From Mucilaginibacter robiniae (lineage in GTDB: Bacteria; Bacteroidota; Bacteroidia; Sphingobacteriales; Sphingobacteriaceae), in contig NZ_CP051682.1 of assembly GCF_012849215.1 (NCBI RefSeq), positions 806,001 to 870,000 of the forward strand: a stretch of 64,000 nucleotides of DNA, given 5' to 3'. The notes beneath the pieces are model-generated. The model saw only the letters and a list, made by a program, of their open reading frames with translations. It had not been told where the DNA came from and searched no databases. The translations under genes and the position numbers were made by a program. Below, one piece after another: positions 22,492 to 31,702 of this stretch. Every line of letters begins with the position of its first letter. Within the stretch, counting starts at the first letter, position 1.

Positions 22492-22521
22492 AAAGCCTTT
22501 CTTGCAAACAGGGAAGGCTTT
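22492..22521 (+). terminator. Terminator after rpoZ
   Basis: AAAGCCTTTC at 22492-22501 pairs with GGAAGGCTTT at 22512-22521 (one G-U pair) and is followed by TTT. It separates bamD-rpoZ from coaBC, which has its own promoter box. Confidence 0.75.
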
Positions 22522-22546
22522 TTTCATGGATTGCACCTGAAAATGA

Positions 22547-22554
22547 TATTTTTG
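22547..22554 (+). promoter_or_regulatory. coaBC -7 promoter box
   Basis: TATTTTTG at 22547-22554 is followed by CAGG and then the ATG at 22559. The 11 bases TTTGCAGGATG are the same as at bamD. The -33 element is not well spaced (TTG at 22531-22533, 13 nt away). Confidence 0.5.
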
Positions 22555-22558
22555 CAGG

Positions 22559-23761
22559 ATGCTTGATAGCAAAAAAATTGTTTTATGTGTGTGTGGCAGC
22601 ATAGCTGCTTACAAAGCCGCAACCCTGTTACGCTTGCTAATTAAGGCAGGTGCTGATGTACAGGTAGTCATGACTACCGATGCTACCCAATTTATCACGC
22701 CTTTAACTTTATCAACCTTATCGAAAAAGCCGGTTCTGGTACATTATTTTGAACCTACAACTGGCGTATGGAACAACCATGTGGAACTGGGCTTATGGGC
22801 CGACCTGTTTATCATAGCGCCAGCCAGTGCCAATACGCTGGCGAAAATGGCTAACGGGCAGTGCGACAATTTACTTACGGCCGCTTACCTTTCAGCCAAA
22901 TGCCCGGTTTACTTTGCCCCGGCTATGGATTTGGATATGTGGAAACACCCGGCTACCTGCAACAATGTGCAGCAACTGCAAAGTTATGGTAACATTCTGA
23001 TACAACCCGGTACTGGTGAACTGGCCAGTGGTTTACACGGTGAAGGCAGAATGGCTGAACCAGAAGAAATTGTTGCTTTCGTTGCGTCACATCTTAATAA
23101 AAGCCATCCGCTTGAAGGGCAAAAGATATTGGTTACAGCAGGCCCTACTTATGAGGCGATTGACCCGGTACGTTTTATAGGTAATCATTCATCAGGTAAA
23201 ATGGGGTTTGCCATTGCAGATGAACTGGCGCGTTTGGGAGCTGAGGTTATATTAGTAGCTGGTCCTTCGACACAGGTGAGCCATGAACCACAGGTACAAC
23301 GTGTAGATATTACTTCGGCCCAAGATATGCTGGAGGCATGTTTACATTATTTTGAAACAGCCAAAGCTTGTGTAATGAATGCTGCCGTTGCCGATTATAC
23401 GCCTACTACGGTAGCATCACAAAAAATAAAAAAACAAACAGATAGCTTTAACATCGAACTTAAAAAAACAACCGACGTATTAAAGACGTTGGGCGAACGC
23501 AAACGCCCCGAACAAATATTGGTTGGCTTTGCGCTGGAAACACAGCATGAAGAACAGTATGCTATGGAGAAACTCAGGAAAAAAAACCTGGACTTTATTG
23601 TACTGAACTCATTGAATGATAAGGGTGCCGGTTTTAAAACTAATACCAATAAGATTACCATTATTGATGCCCAGTTGCAAAAAACCACCTTTGCACTAAA
23701 AAGCAAAGCTGAAGCTGCCGCCGATATTTGCCAGAAACTGGTAGAATTGATTACATCATGA
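22559..23761 (+). CDS. coaBC: Phosphopantothenoylcysteine decarboxylase / phosphopantothenate-cysteine ligase
   Basis: A 400-residue bifunctional enzyme for two steps of coenzyme A synthesis. The N-terminal CoaC flavoprotein half has VLCVCGSIAAYKAA, the active-site His in NNHVELGLWAD, ASANTLAKMANG and the PAMxxxMW motif (PAMDLDMWKHPA). The C-terminal CoaB half begins near residue 183 with LVTAGPTYEAIDPVRFIGN and HSSGKMG, followed by NAAVADYTP and the K-x-K-K motif (KIKKQ). It ends with an ATGA overlap with porD, so the two are translationally coupled. Confidence 0.95.
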   Translation: MLDSKKIVLCVCGSIAAYKAATLLRLLIKAGADVQVVMTTDATQFITPLTLSTLSKKPVLVHYFEPTTGVWNNHVELGLWADLFIIAPASANTLAKMANGQCDNLLTAAYLSAKCPVYFAPAMDLDMWKHPATCNNVQQLQSYGNILIQPGTGELASGLHGEGRMAEPEEIVAFVASHLNKSHPLEGQKILVTAGPTYEAIDPVRFIGNHSSGKMGFAIADELARLGAEVILVAGPSTQVSHEPQVQRVDITSAQDMLEACLHYFETAKACVMNAAVADYTPTTVASQKIKKQTDSFNIELKKTTDVLKTLGERKRPEQILVGFALETQHEEQYAMEKLRKKNLDFIVLNSLNDKGAGFKTNTNKITIIDAQLQKTTFALKSKAEAAADICQKLVELITS

Positions 23762-24651
23762 AAAAGCTGTTTTGCTATTTACTTTTGTTTTGCCTGGATA
23801 GTGCTGCATCTGCACAAGATTTGAATGCACGTGTACAGGTGTTATCGCCCAAAATACAAACCACCAACAAGCGTATTTTTCAAACGCTCGAAACTGCCAT
23901 GAAAGAGTTTTTGAACGGGCGCAGGTGGAGTGCCGAAACTATACAGCCGCAGGAAAAGATAGACTGCAGTTTTATTTTAAACATTACTGCCTGGGATAAT
24001 GGCAGCGGTTTTAGCGGCGAATTGCAGGTACAGTCAACCCGGCCAGTTTATAACTCGGCTTATAATACTACCTTATTAAGTATAAACGACCGCGACTTTG
24101 ATTTTTCATACACCGAAGGCCAAACCATTGATTTTAACAACCAAACCTTTGTTAGCAACCTGAGCTCGGTTATGGCTTTTTATGCTTACATGATTGTAGC
24201 TATGGATTATGACAGTTTTTCGCGTTATGGTGGTACAGCCTATTATGCCAATGCACAGGCTGTAGTAATTAATGCACAAAGCAGCACGTATAAAGGTTGG
24301 AAAGCTTTCGATGGCAACACGAACCGGTATTGGCTATCTGAAAATACCATGAATAAAACCTACATTCCGTTGAGAGGCTTTTTGTATGACTACCATCGAT
24401 TAGGTTTAGATGTAATGGCTGACGATTTGAATAAAGGCCGACAAGCTATTGATGCTGTATTACCCGTACTTACCCAGCTTGACCGTACGCGCTTGGGTGC
24501 TACCTGGCCTACCCTCTTTTTTTTGGCCAAGCATGATGAATTGGTTTCTATTTACAGCAAAGCCAGTCCGCAGGAAAGATTACAAGCCATGAACACTTTA
24601 AGCCAAGCCGACCCGGCTAATGGCAATATATACCAGACATTAAGGCAGTAA
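23758..24651 (+). CDS. porD: Type IX secretion system protein PorD (DUF4835)
   Basis: A secreted protein of 297 residues from the ATG at 23758, which overlaps the coaBC stop. An upstream in-frame Met at 23728 lies in coaBC coding sequence and gives no signal peptide, so it was rejected. The signal MKKLFCYLLLFCLDSAASAQ is followed by the DUF4835 domain with QTLETAMKEFLNGRRWS, DCSFILNIT and SSVMAFYAYMIVAMDYDSFS. The family is linked to type IX secretion (PorD). Its place between coaBC and recN is the usual one in Bacteroidota. A strong hairpin terminator follows 22 bp after the stop. Confidence 0.85.
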   Translation: MKKLFCYLLLFCLDSAASAQDLNARVQVLSPKIQTTNKRIFQTLETAMKEFLNGRRWSAETIQPQEKIDCSFILNITAWDNGSGFSGELQVQSTRPVYNSAYNTTLLSINDRDFDFSYTEGQTIDFNNQTFVSNLSSVMAFYAYMIVAMDYDSFSRYGGTAYYANAQAVVINAQSSTYKGWKAFDGNTNRYWLSENTMNKTYIPLRGFLYDYHRLGLDVMADDLNKGRQAIDAVLPVLTQLDRTRLGATWPTLFFLAKHDELVSIYSKASPQERLQAMNTLSQADPANGNIYQTLRQ

Positions 24652-24673
24652 AAACTTATAATTCTTAGAGTAA

Positions 24674-24703
24674 CCGTCATGGCTGTAGCAATAGCCATGA
24701 CGG
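24674..24703 (+). terminator. Terminator after porD
   Basis: A perfect 11-bp stem, CCGTCATGGCT at 24674-24684 with AGCCATGACGG at 24693-24703, has an 8-nt loop and is followed by CTTTTTATTTT. Confidence 0.9.
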
Positions 24704-24850
24704 CTTTTTATTTTCTAGCCTACTCACTTGTAAATGCTGTTGATACAGTTTATAGTAAAAAAACATCAATAGTGATTTCATCAGTAACCAGAACTGCTTA
24801 TAGAGACAAGTAGCAACTAAATTTATTTACTAACTTTTTTAGCTGAAATA

Positions 24851-24884
24851 TTGACATTTGCCTCTATATTAGGCACTAATTTTG
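24851..24884 (+). promoter_or_regulatory. Candidate recN promoter
   Basis: TTGACA at 24851-24856 and TAATTTTG at 24877-24884 lie upstream of the recN ATG. The spacing is 23 nt (16 nt if the TTG at 24858 is used), which is off the 19-20 nt norm. The box itself fits TAnnTTTG. Confidence 0.45.
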
Positions 24885-24918
24885 CAACTTTGTATTTTCA
24901 CAACAAGTATATATTTAC

Positions 24919-26583
24919 ATGCTGCAGCAGCTTTCCATCAATAATTATGCGTTAATTGATAACCTGGAAATCAGTTTTGATGCAGGTTTAAATATCATGA
25001 CCGGCGAAACAGGTGCGGGTAAATCTATTATTTTGGGCGCTCTGTCGCTTATATTAGGTCAACGTGCCGAGAGTAAGTATTTTTTTAATCAGCAAAAAAA
25101 ATGCGTTATTGAGGGCACTTTCAAAGTAGCCGGATTTCAGCACCTGAAAGCTTTTTTTAAAGATAATGACTTGGATTACGAAGCTGAAACTGTATTGCGT
25201 CGCGAAATATCAGCCGATGGTAAATCACGAGCTTTTGTAAATGATACGCCTGTTAACCTGACTACGCTAAAACAGTTGGGTGAACAGTTGATTGATATTC
25301 ATTCCCAACATGCCACGCGCGAACTGAACGACCCGGAGTTTCAGTTGCTGATTGTAGATTCGGTAGCTAAGCACCAGTCGTTGCTGAATGAATATGAAAC
25401 CAATTACCGCAGCTACAAAAAACTGAGCTCACGCCTGCACCAGTTAATTGCTGATAATGATAAAGCCAAAACTGATTTAGACTACTTTCAATTTCAGTTT
25501 GATGAATTGGATAAAGCCGGCTTAGCTGCCGACGAGCAGGAACAACTGGAACAGGAACTATATGCGCTAAACAATGCCGAAGAAATAAAACGTAAGCTGA
25601 CCGGCACCATGTATTTATTACAAGATGGTGAATCGGCAGTTACCCTGCAATTGAAAGAGGCCGGGCAGCAGTTGTTGGCTTTAGAAAAATTTAGCCCTGA
25701 AGTGGCCGATCTGCACCAACGTTTAAATAGCGCCTTGATTGAACTGCGTGATGTTTCTTCAGAGATTGAACAATTAGAACAGCGCACACAAACCAACGAA
25801 ACCAGAGCTGATGAAGTTAACACCCGCCTGAGTTTAATTTACAATTTGCAGAAAAAACATCGGGTTAGCAGCAATGTAGAGTTACTTGAAATACAACAAA
25901 ACTTATCAGACAAAATCCAGCAGGTATTATTTGGTGATGAAGAGATTGAAAGTTTGCAACAGCAAATCAAACTGCAAAAAGATGAGCTGGAAGATTTAGC
26001 ACAGCAGCTATCAGCCAACCGTTTGAAAGCTATTCCGGCTATTGAAAAGCAAGTTTTGGCAACATTGGCTGAAATGGGTATGGGTAATTCACAACTTAAA
26101 GTAGAGCAACAAACTACTCCAAACAACGAACTTACCAAGAATGGTATTGATCAGATCCGTTTCTTGTTCACTGCCAACAAAGGTCATAACCTGGCTGAAA
26201 TGAGTAAAGTAGCTTCCGGTGGTGAGTTATCAAGATTGATGTTGAGCATTAAATCAATCATTGCCCGTTACACTGCGTTACCTACTATTATATTTGATGA
26301 GATTGATACCGGGGTATCAGGCGAGGTAGCTAACAAAGTAGGCATCATTATGGAACGTTTATCAAAAAACTTGCAGGTAATTACCATTACCCACTTGCCG
26401 CAAATTGCCAGCAAGGGCCAAAGCCATTACTTTGTTTATAAAGACACCAAAGCAGCTACTACCTACACCCAAATACGCCAGTTAACCGGCAAGGAACGAG
26501 TAGTAGAAATTGCTAAAATGTTAAGCGGCGACAAACCGGGAGAAAGCGCCCTACAAAATGCCCGTGATTTATTAGCTAGTTGA
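24919..26583 (+). CDS. recN: DNA repair protein RecN
   Basis: A 554-residue SMC-like ATPase that gathers broken DNA ends for recombinational repair. Walker A is at residues 28-36 (TGETGAGKS), then FVNDTPVNLTTLKQLG and DIHSQHATREL. A long coiled coil covers about 160-350. The signature VASGGELSRLMLSIK is near residue 430 and Walker B TIIFDEIDTGVSG near 456, followed by ITHLPQIA. Length and motif order are standard. It is the last gene of the conserved bamD-rpoZ-coaBC-porD-recN neighbourhood and has its own promoter candidate and terminator. Confidence 0.95.
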   Translation: MLQQLSINNYALIDNLEISFDAGLNIMTGETGAGKSIILGALSLILGQRAESKYFFNQQKKCVIEGTFKVAGFQHLKAFFKDNDLDYEAETVLRREISADGKSRAFVNDTPVNLTTLKQLGEQLIDIHSQHATRELNDPEFQLLIVDSVAKHQSLLNEYETNYRSYKKLSSRLHQLIADNDKAKTDLDYFQFQFDELDKAGLAADEQEQLEQELYALNNAEEIKRKLTGTMYLLQDGESAVTLQLKEAGQQLLALEKFSPEVADLHQRLNSALIELRDVSSEIEQLEQRTQTNETRADEVNTRLSLIYNLQKKHRVSSNVELLEIQQNLSDKIQQVLFGDEEIESLQQQIKLQKDELEDLAQQLSANRLKAIPAIEKQVLATLAEMGMGNSQLKVEQQTTPNNELTKNGIDQIRFLFTANKGHNLAEMSKVASGGELSRLMLSIKSIIARYTALPTIIFDEIDTGVSGEVANKVGIIMERLSKNLQVITITHLPQIASKGQSHYFVYKDTKAATTYTQIRQLTGKERVVEIAKMLSGDKPGESALQNARDLLAS

Positions 26584-26655
26584 TACCGTCTATTTTTCAC
26601 CTTTTATTAAAACCCCAAGAATCAAAAAAATAGACTTCCAATAAGTACCTTAAAT

Positions 26656-26689
26656 AAAAAAGCGCCTTAAATATTTAAGGCGCTTTTTT
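26656..26689. terminator. Bidirectional terminator after recN
   Basis: AAAAAAGCGCCTTAAA and its exact inverse form a 16-bp perfect stem that ends in T6 on both strands. It lies 72 bp after recN and 19 bp before the IS element. Confidence 0.9.
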
Positions 26690-26742
26690 ATTTATAAATG
26701 TTGTAAGGTTCTGAAATAAGTTGACACAATAAGTGTTAACAA

Positions 26743-27150
26743 ATGCAAGAACAAGAAGTTAAGAGTTATCAAAGGAAGACTCAAAAAGATTACAGTTTAG
26801 CTTTTAAACTGGAGATCGTAGATGCGGTAGAAAAAGGCGAGCTTACTTACAAACAGGCCCAACTGCGTTATGGCATCCAAGGAAGAAGTACCGTTTTGGT
26901 TTGGTTGCGAAAACATGGTAGATTAGATTGGAAAGAATCGGAAACCATGAAAAGAGATACGCCCAGTAAAAAGATCAGGGAACTGGAGAAGAAGCTAAAG
27001 CGCCTGGAGCAAGAGAAAGAAATACTGAACCGGGCGATCGATATAGCCGATAGTCAGTTGCATACAGATATCAGAAAAAAGTATTTGAGCCTGTTGTCAG
27101 AAGCTACAGAACAGGCTCAAAGCAAGAACGGCGAACCGTTGGATCAGTAG
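26743..27150 (+). CDS. IS3-family transposase OrfA
   Basis: A 135-residue helix-turn-helix protein. The DNA-binding part (YSLAFKLEIVDAVEKGELTY, YGIQGRSTVLVWLRKHG) is followed by a leucine-zipper-like coiled coil (KIRELEKKLKRLEQEKEI). It binds the IS ends and, made alone, usually limits transposition. The A AAA AAG heptamer at 27075-27081 lies in its frame near the end, so part of the translation should pass into OrfB. Confidence 0.9.
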   Translation: MQEQEVKSYQRKTQKDYSLAFKLEIVDAVEKGELTYKQAQLRYGIQGRSTVLVWLRKHGRLDWKESETMKRDTPSKKIRELEKKLKRLEQEKEILNRAIDIADSQLHTDIRKKYLSLLSEATEQAQSKNGEPLDQ

Positions 27151-27968
27151 CTAAAGTTTTAGGATACAGCCGACAGTATTTCTATAAACACTGTAAAGAG
27201 CAGGCACACAGAGCAGCGCATGAATTACAGGTAAAACAACTTGTCGATAAAGAGCGCAAGGTCTTATCCCGCTTAGGCGGCAGAAAGCTTCACCACCAGA
27301 TCAGAGATAGTCTACAGGCACAGCAGATCAAGTTCGGTCGGGACAAACTGTTTGCATTGCTGCGAAAGCACAGTATGCTTATTCTGCCCAAGCGTCGGTA
27401 TGTACAGACAACGATGTCAAAGCATTGGTTAAGAAAATACCCTAACCTGATCAAAGGCATTGTTGCCGGACGACCTGACGAAGTTTGGGTAAGTGATATC
27501 ACCTATCTTAAAACTGACGAGGGGAACTGTTACCTGAATATGGTTACCGATGCCTACAGCAGGAAGATAATGGGCTATGCTATAGCTGACAATATGGAAG
27601 CAGCCCAAATGAAGCAGGCTTTTCAGATGGCTGTTAAGAACAGACAAAATAAACAATATCCGTTGATTCATCATTCAGACCGGGGCCTGCAATATTGCAG
27701 CGCAGAATATGTAAGTATAGCTGATCAGCACGAAATAAAAATGAGTATGACAGAGAATGGTGACCCTTATGAAAATGCATTAGCGGAACGAATGAACAGG
27801 ACCTTGAAAGAAGAGTTTGGCCTTGGTAATGTTATGAGATCAAAACTACATGCAAAATTATTGACTGAAGAGGCCATTGATCTATACAATAATCGAAGGC
27901 CACACTTATCTTTGATAATGAAAACACCGCAAAGTGTTTATAAACAAAAATCCCAGCTACTCTCGTAA
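26743..27968 (+). CDS. IS3-family transposase OrfAB, made by -1 frameshift (joined 26743..27081, 27081..27968)
   Basis: Slipping back one base at the heptamer joins 113 codons of OrfA to 295 codons of the OrfB frame, giving a 408-residue transposase. The OrfB frame is open from before the OrfA stop. Its N-terminal HTH_21 part (RTVGSVAKVLGYSRQYFYKH, GGRKLHHQI) is followed by the rve DDE integrase core: the first Asp in VWVSDITYLK, the second in IHHSDRGLQYCS and the Glu in ENALAERMNRTLKEEF. A reading of OrfB starting alone at 27357 (a TTG codon) would lose the N-terminal part, so the fusion is the likelier product. Confidence 0.85.
27075..27120 (+). promoter_or_regulatory. Programmed -1 ribosomal frameshift signal
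   Basis: The slippery heptamer A AAA AAG (27075-27081) is in the OrfA frame. Three bases later a perfect 11-bp stem begins: TTGAGCCTGTT (27085-27095) with AACAGGCTCAA (27110-27120), loop 14 nt. This is the classical IS3 layout. Confidence 0.9.
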
Positions 27969-28025
27969 CTGGGACTATCGTAAAATCTGTCAACCTATTT
28001 CAGGACGATTCATGTGCTAATTTTT

Positions 28026-30452
28026 TTATTTAGTACCTGAAGCCTGCATCGGGTTAGTACCTACTGATTGGCCACGAACAGCACCAGCACCTCTTTGTTT
28101 AAACACCTGGAACTTGGATGGCTCCGGCAATTTACCCCAGTAGTTGTTGGTTTCGTCAATATCGGCAGTTTCACGCATTGGGTCTAATTTGATAGAAGCT
28201 ACTTCTTTATCTTGTACATAGAATTTAGAAGCAGTTTTCTCGTTCAGACGCCATATCTGGGCAGGAATACGATCTACTTGTTTAGTACCATCTTTAAAAG
28301 TAAATTCTACAATAATTGGCATAACCAAACCACCTTTATTGCTGAATTTAAGTTCATAAAAATATTTGCGGCCGTATAACGCTTTATCTTGTTCAGTAAA
28401 GCCATCTGCTGATGTAGCTGTTCTTTGTGGTGGCATTTTTGCTTTAGCAATGCTGTTAAACTTAGCTGTATCTACAGCAGCCAAACCACGATCATACTTG
28501 TAATAAAAATCCTGTACTGCCGGATCACGCTCTACGTAAAACTTAATGTTTTTGTCTTCACGGTTACGAACTTTTGAAATATCATCAAAGCTGTTTACTT
28601 GCGGAGCATCAGCACGGTTTGCTGCCATTCTGTTTTCACGACGGCCACCAAAACCTACTACATTGTTAGGACTACCGTTTAGATCAGCTCTACCTACTTT
28701 AACAGAATCCAATGAAATGTCTACCGGATCAGTACCATAGAACCAGCCTCTCCAGAACCAATCCAAATCTTCGCCACTGGCATCTTCCATTGTGCGGAAG
28801 AAATCGGCAGGAGTTGGATGCTTGAAAGCCCAACGTTTAGCATATTCTTTAAAAGCATAGTCGAACAACTGGCGGCCCATAATTGTCTCACGCAAAATGT
28901 TCAAACCTGTAGCTGGTTTTGAGTAAGCATTTGGCCCGAAACGAACAATGTTTTCAGAGTTGGTCATGATAGGCTCTAACTCATTTTTTGGTAGCTTCAT
29001 GTAATCAACAATGGTATAAGCTGCACCTTTCTTGCTTGGGAACTTATTATCCCATAATTCTTCAGTCAGGTACTCTACGAATGAATTTAAGCCTTCATCC
29101 ATCCAAGTCCACTGGCGCTCGTCGCTGTTCACAATCATCGGGAAGAAGTTGTGCCCTACTTCGTGAATGATTACGCCGATCATACCGTTTTTAGTAGCTT
29201 CACTATAAGTACCATCTTTTTCGGTGCGCCCATAGTTAAAGCAAATCATTGGGTATTCCATACCGTTTGATGCTTCAACACTTTGCGCCACCGGGTACGG
29301 GAACGGAATAGAGAAGTCTGAATAAGTTTTAATAGTGTGCGCAATTAAGCGGGTTGAATATTTGCTATACAGGTTGTAAGCTTCTTTGCCATAATAGCTC
29401 ATCGCCATTACTTTCTTGCCCTCCACGTTCACCCCCATACCATCCCAAACAAATTTACGTGATGATCCCCAGGCAAAATCTCGCACGTTATTAGCTTGGA
29501 ATACCCAAGTCTTTTTAGCAGTGCTCGGGTGAGTTTCCGCTTGTTTGGCTTCATCTAAAGTTACAATCTCAACCGGAACTGTTGAGTTTCGAGCTTTGTT
29601 GTAACGGGCTAAACGTTCAGGGCTTAATACTGCGTTGTAGTTAACACATTCGCCGGTAGCACCAATCACGTGGTCGGCAGGAACCGTCATTTGTACGCGG
29701 AAGTTACCGAAAGTCAGGGCAAACTCTCCACGACCGGTAAACTGGTGATTTTGCCAGCCTTGAAAATCGCTGTACACACACAAACGAGGATACCACTGGG
29801 TCATGGTAAACAAGTAGTTGCCATCTTCAGGGAAGAACTCGTAACCACCTCGGCCCCCCATAGCCATACGGTCTGATATTTTATAGTTCCAGTTAACATT
29901 AAACGCAAATTGCTGACCTGGCTTTAGCGGCGTAGGCAAATCAATCCGCATCATGGTTTTGTTGATTACATAAGGCAGCTTCTTGCCTGCGGCATCAGTA
30001 AGCGATGTTATTTTATCACCATATCCGTTATCCTCACCGCTTTTGTCCGCACGTTCCAGTATTTGCGCATTCACACCACCACGTGGCATAATTGTGCTGC
30101 TTTGGTAACCTGAATTATTAATATTATTATGCTCATTTTCATCCAACTGCAGCCAAATATAGTCTAACGGATCGGGTGAATTGTTAAAGTATGTAATGGT
30201 TTCGCTACCGGTAAGCTTTTGATTTTTTTCGTCCAGTTCGCATTTGATATTGTAATCAGCACGTTGTTGCCAGTACTTAACACCAGGAGCGCCACTGGCT
30301 GTTCTTTGCTCGTTCGGTGTAGTTAAAATTGTACCCAGCTGTTCAAACTTGTTGCCATGGTTGCTACCCGGATTGTTTTGAATGTCTTGAGCGTAGGCCA
30401 GTTGCATTAGGCTGGCCGATAAAAATGTAACAGAAAGTATTTTTTTTATCAT
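28026..30452 (-). CDS. M1 family metallopeptidase
   Basis: A protein of 808 residues from the Met at 30452, which gives the signal MIKKILSVTFLSASLMQLAYAQ; a longer frame from 30467 adds only five residues before it. The gluzincin zinc site is complete: HEVGH followed 18 residues later by Glu in WMDEGLNSFVEYL. The aminopeptidase G-x-M-E-N type loop reads NGMEYP. It probably trims peptides in the periplasm or at the cell surface. It runs in the same direction as the HupE-like gene upstream and is next to a DUF6702 gene, a grouping I recall from other Bacteroidota. The C-terminal 150 residues are of low complexity. Confidence 0.88.
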   Translation of the reverse strand: MIKKILSVTFLSASLMQLAYAQDIQNNPGSNHGNKFEQLGTILTTPNEQRTASGAPGVKYWQQRADYNIKCELDEKNQKLTGSETITYFNNSPDPLDYIWLQLDENEHNNINNSGYQSSTIMPRGGVNAQILERADKSGEDNGYGDKITSLTDAAGKKLPYVINKTMMRIDLPTPLKPGQQFAFNVNWNYKISDRMAMGGRGGYEFFPEDGNYLFTMTQWYPRLCVYSDFQGWQNHQFTGRGEFALTFGNFRVQMTVPADHVIGATGECVNYNAVLSPERLARYNKARNSTVPVEIVTLDEAKQAETHPSTAKKTWVFQANNVRDFAWGSSRKFVWDGMGVNVEGKKVMAMSYYGKEAYNLYSKYSTRLIAHTIKTYSDFSIPFPYPVAQSVEASNGMEYPMICFNYGRTEKDGTYSEATKNGMIGVIIHEVGHNFFPMIVNSDERQWTWMDEGLNSFVEYLTEELWDNKFPSKKGAAYTIVDYMKLPKNELEPIMTNSENIVRFGPNAYSKPATGLNILRETIMGRQLFDYAFKEYAKRWAFKHPTPADFFRTMEDASGEDLDWFWRGWFYGTDPVDISLDSVKVGRADLNGSPNNVVGFGGRRENRMAANRADAPQVNSFDDISKVRNREDKNIKFYVERDPAVQDFYYKYDRGLAAVDTAKFNSIAKAKMPPQRTATSADGFTEQDKALYGRKYFYELKFSNKGGLVMPIIVEFTFKDGTKQVDRIPAQIWRLNEKTASKFYVQDKEVASIKLDPMRETADIDETNNYWGKLPEPSKFQVFKQRGAGAVRGQSVGTNPMQASGTK

Positions 30453-30501
30453 AGTATAAGGTGACAAATAACAATGTTGGAATAAAATTAAACTTTTTTC
30501 A

Positions 30502-31080
30502 TCAGAATGGCCACCTTTCTATCGCCATTTTTACAGATAAGGCAAAAACAGCCGATGCTAGAAAGAAAATCCAATCTCTTCTTTTAACTTTTATAATATC
30601 CAGGAAAATGAAAGCTACTATTAAAATTATCGCTACCACAAACACCTGCCCAGCCTCAAGTCCAACATTAAACCCGAACAAGCCTAAACCTAAACTCTCA
30701 TCCTGAGCCAGCATAATGCGGATGGCATTGGCAAACCCCATACCATGTATAAGTCCAAAGCACAGGGCTAGATAATAATTAATACGTGCACTCTGCTCCT
30801 TACGATCAACTTGTATTAGGTTGTTGATGGCGGTAATGAATATGGTACAAGGTATCAGAAACTCTACCCATTTACTTGAAAAACGAATGACATCCAGCAC
30901 GCTCAGCACCAATGTTAAAGAATGCCCGATGGTAAAAGCTGTAATTAAGATAAGTACCTGCTTGATATCTTTGAAAGTAAAAACCGAAGCCAGTGCCAGC
31001 ACAAACAATTGATGATCAAGTGCATCGGCGCTGATAATGTGCTCCCACCCTAACTTAAAATAAAAAATAAAATCAGACAT
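30502..31080 (-). CDS. HupE/UreJ-family membrane protein
   Basis: A 192-residue protein with six or seven membrane helices. The His-containing motifs ADALDHQLF, FTIGHSLTL and GLIHGMGFAN match the HupE/UreJ_2 family, whose best-known members move nickel or cobalt. The Bacteroidota members are not characterized, and their link to an M1 peptidase may mean a different role. The gene starts 66 bp from the divergent DUF6702 gene and ends 49 bp before the M1 peptidase start. Confidence 0.8.
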   Translation of the reverse strand: MSDFIFYFKLGWEHIISADALDHQLFVLALASVFTFKDIKQVLILITAFTIGHSLTLVLSVLDVIRFSSKWVEFLIPCTIFITAINNLIQVDRKEQSARINYYLALCFGLIHGMGFANAIRIMLAQDESLGLGLFGFNVGLEAGQVFVVAIILIVAFIFLDIIKVKRRDWIFFLASAVFALSVKMAIERWPF

Positions 31081-31146
31081 TCAACGTTCAGTATGCAAAA
31101 CGCTAAATTTAAGGCGTTTTTTCATAATTAAAACTTCTAGGCAATT

Positions 31147-31671
31147 ATGTATGCTTTAATTTATCAATCCGTGTTGTATTGCTACTTGTTTACAGGCTCA
31201 TCTTTTTTCGGGCATAAGCCTTTACCTGTTCCCCACCCATTACATGTAAGCACCAGTGATATTAGCTACAACGGGCAGGATAATAAGCTGGAAGTGACCT
31301 GCACTATTTTTACCGATGATTTTGAACAAGCTTTAGCCAAGCAGTATAATACCAAAACAGATTTAACCAAGCCAACCATGCATACCGCGATGGATGCTTT
31401 GGTTAAAAATTATATAAACAGCCATCTGCATATCAGGAGCGGTGCTGGAACCATTGTTCTGAATTACTTAGGTTATGAAATTGACCGGGAAGCCGTAAAT
31501 GTTTATCTGGAATCGAACAAACTGCCAGTTATCAAAAAAGAAACTGCCGACGTTAGCTTACTGCACAACCTATACGACGATCAGATTAACATTGTACACA
31601 TGACGGTAAATAGCGTACGCAAAAGCACTAAGCTGGAATATCCTAACACTAAAGTAAGTCAGGATTTTTAA
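31147..31671 (+). CDS. DUF6702 family protein
   Basis: A 174-residue exported protein. A short hydrophobic N-terminus (ALIYQSVLYCYLFTGSSFFG) is followed by PHPLHVSTSDISYNGQDNKL, which is typical of DUF6702, and by VTCTIFTDDFEQALAK. Function is unknown. It lies divergently next to the HupE-like and M1 peptidase genes, a pairing seen repeatedly in Bacteroidota according to my recall, so it may act with them. Confidence 0.75.
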   Translation: MYALIYQSVLYCYLFTGSSFFGHKPLPVPHPLHVSTSDISYNGQDNKLEVTCTIFTDDFEQALAKQYNTKTDLTKPTMHTAMDALVKNYINSHLHIRSGAGTIVLNYLGYEIDREAVNVYLESNKLPVIKKETADVSLLHNLYDDQINIVHMTVNSVRKSTKLEYPNTKVSQDF

Positions 31672-31702
31672 TCCGGCGTGTATCTGCACCAGCGGTGCTA
31701 GC

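Larger units (their letters stand above)
26708..28006 (+). mobile_element. Intact IS3-family insertion sequence
   Basis: About 1.3 kb. The terminal inverted repeats are GTTCTGAAATAAGTTGACA on the left (26708-26726) and, read inward, GTCCTGAAATAGGTTGACA on the right (27988-28006), matching at 17 of 19 positions. It encodes OrfA and OrfB in the IS3 arrangement with a frameshift signal. I could not find a clear target duplication of 3-4 bp, so the outer ends may be off by a few bases or the duplication has decayed. It sits between the recN terminator and the 3' end of the M1 peptidase gene and breaks no visible gene. Confidence 0.88.

Noticed and set aside
26700..28020. Target-site duplication flanking the IS3-family element
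   Set aside because: No 3-4 bp direct repeat matched on both sides at any reasonable end position.
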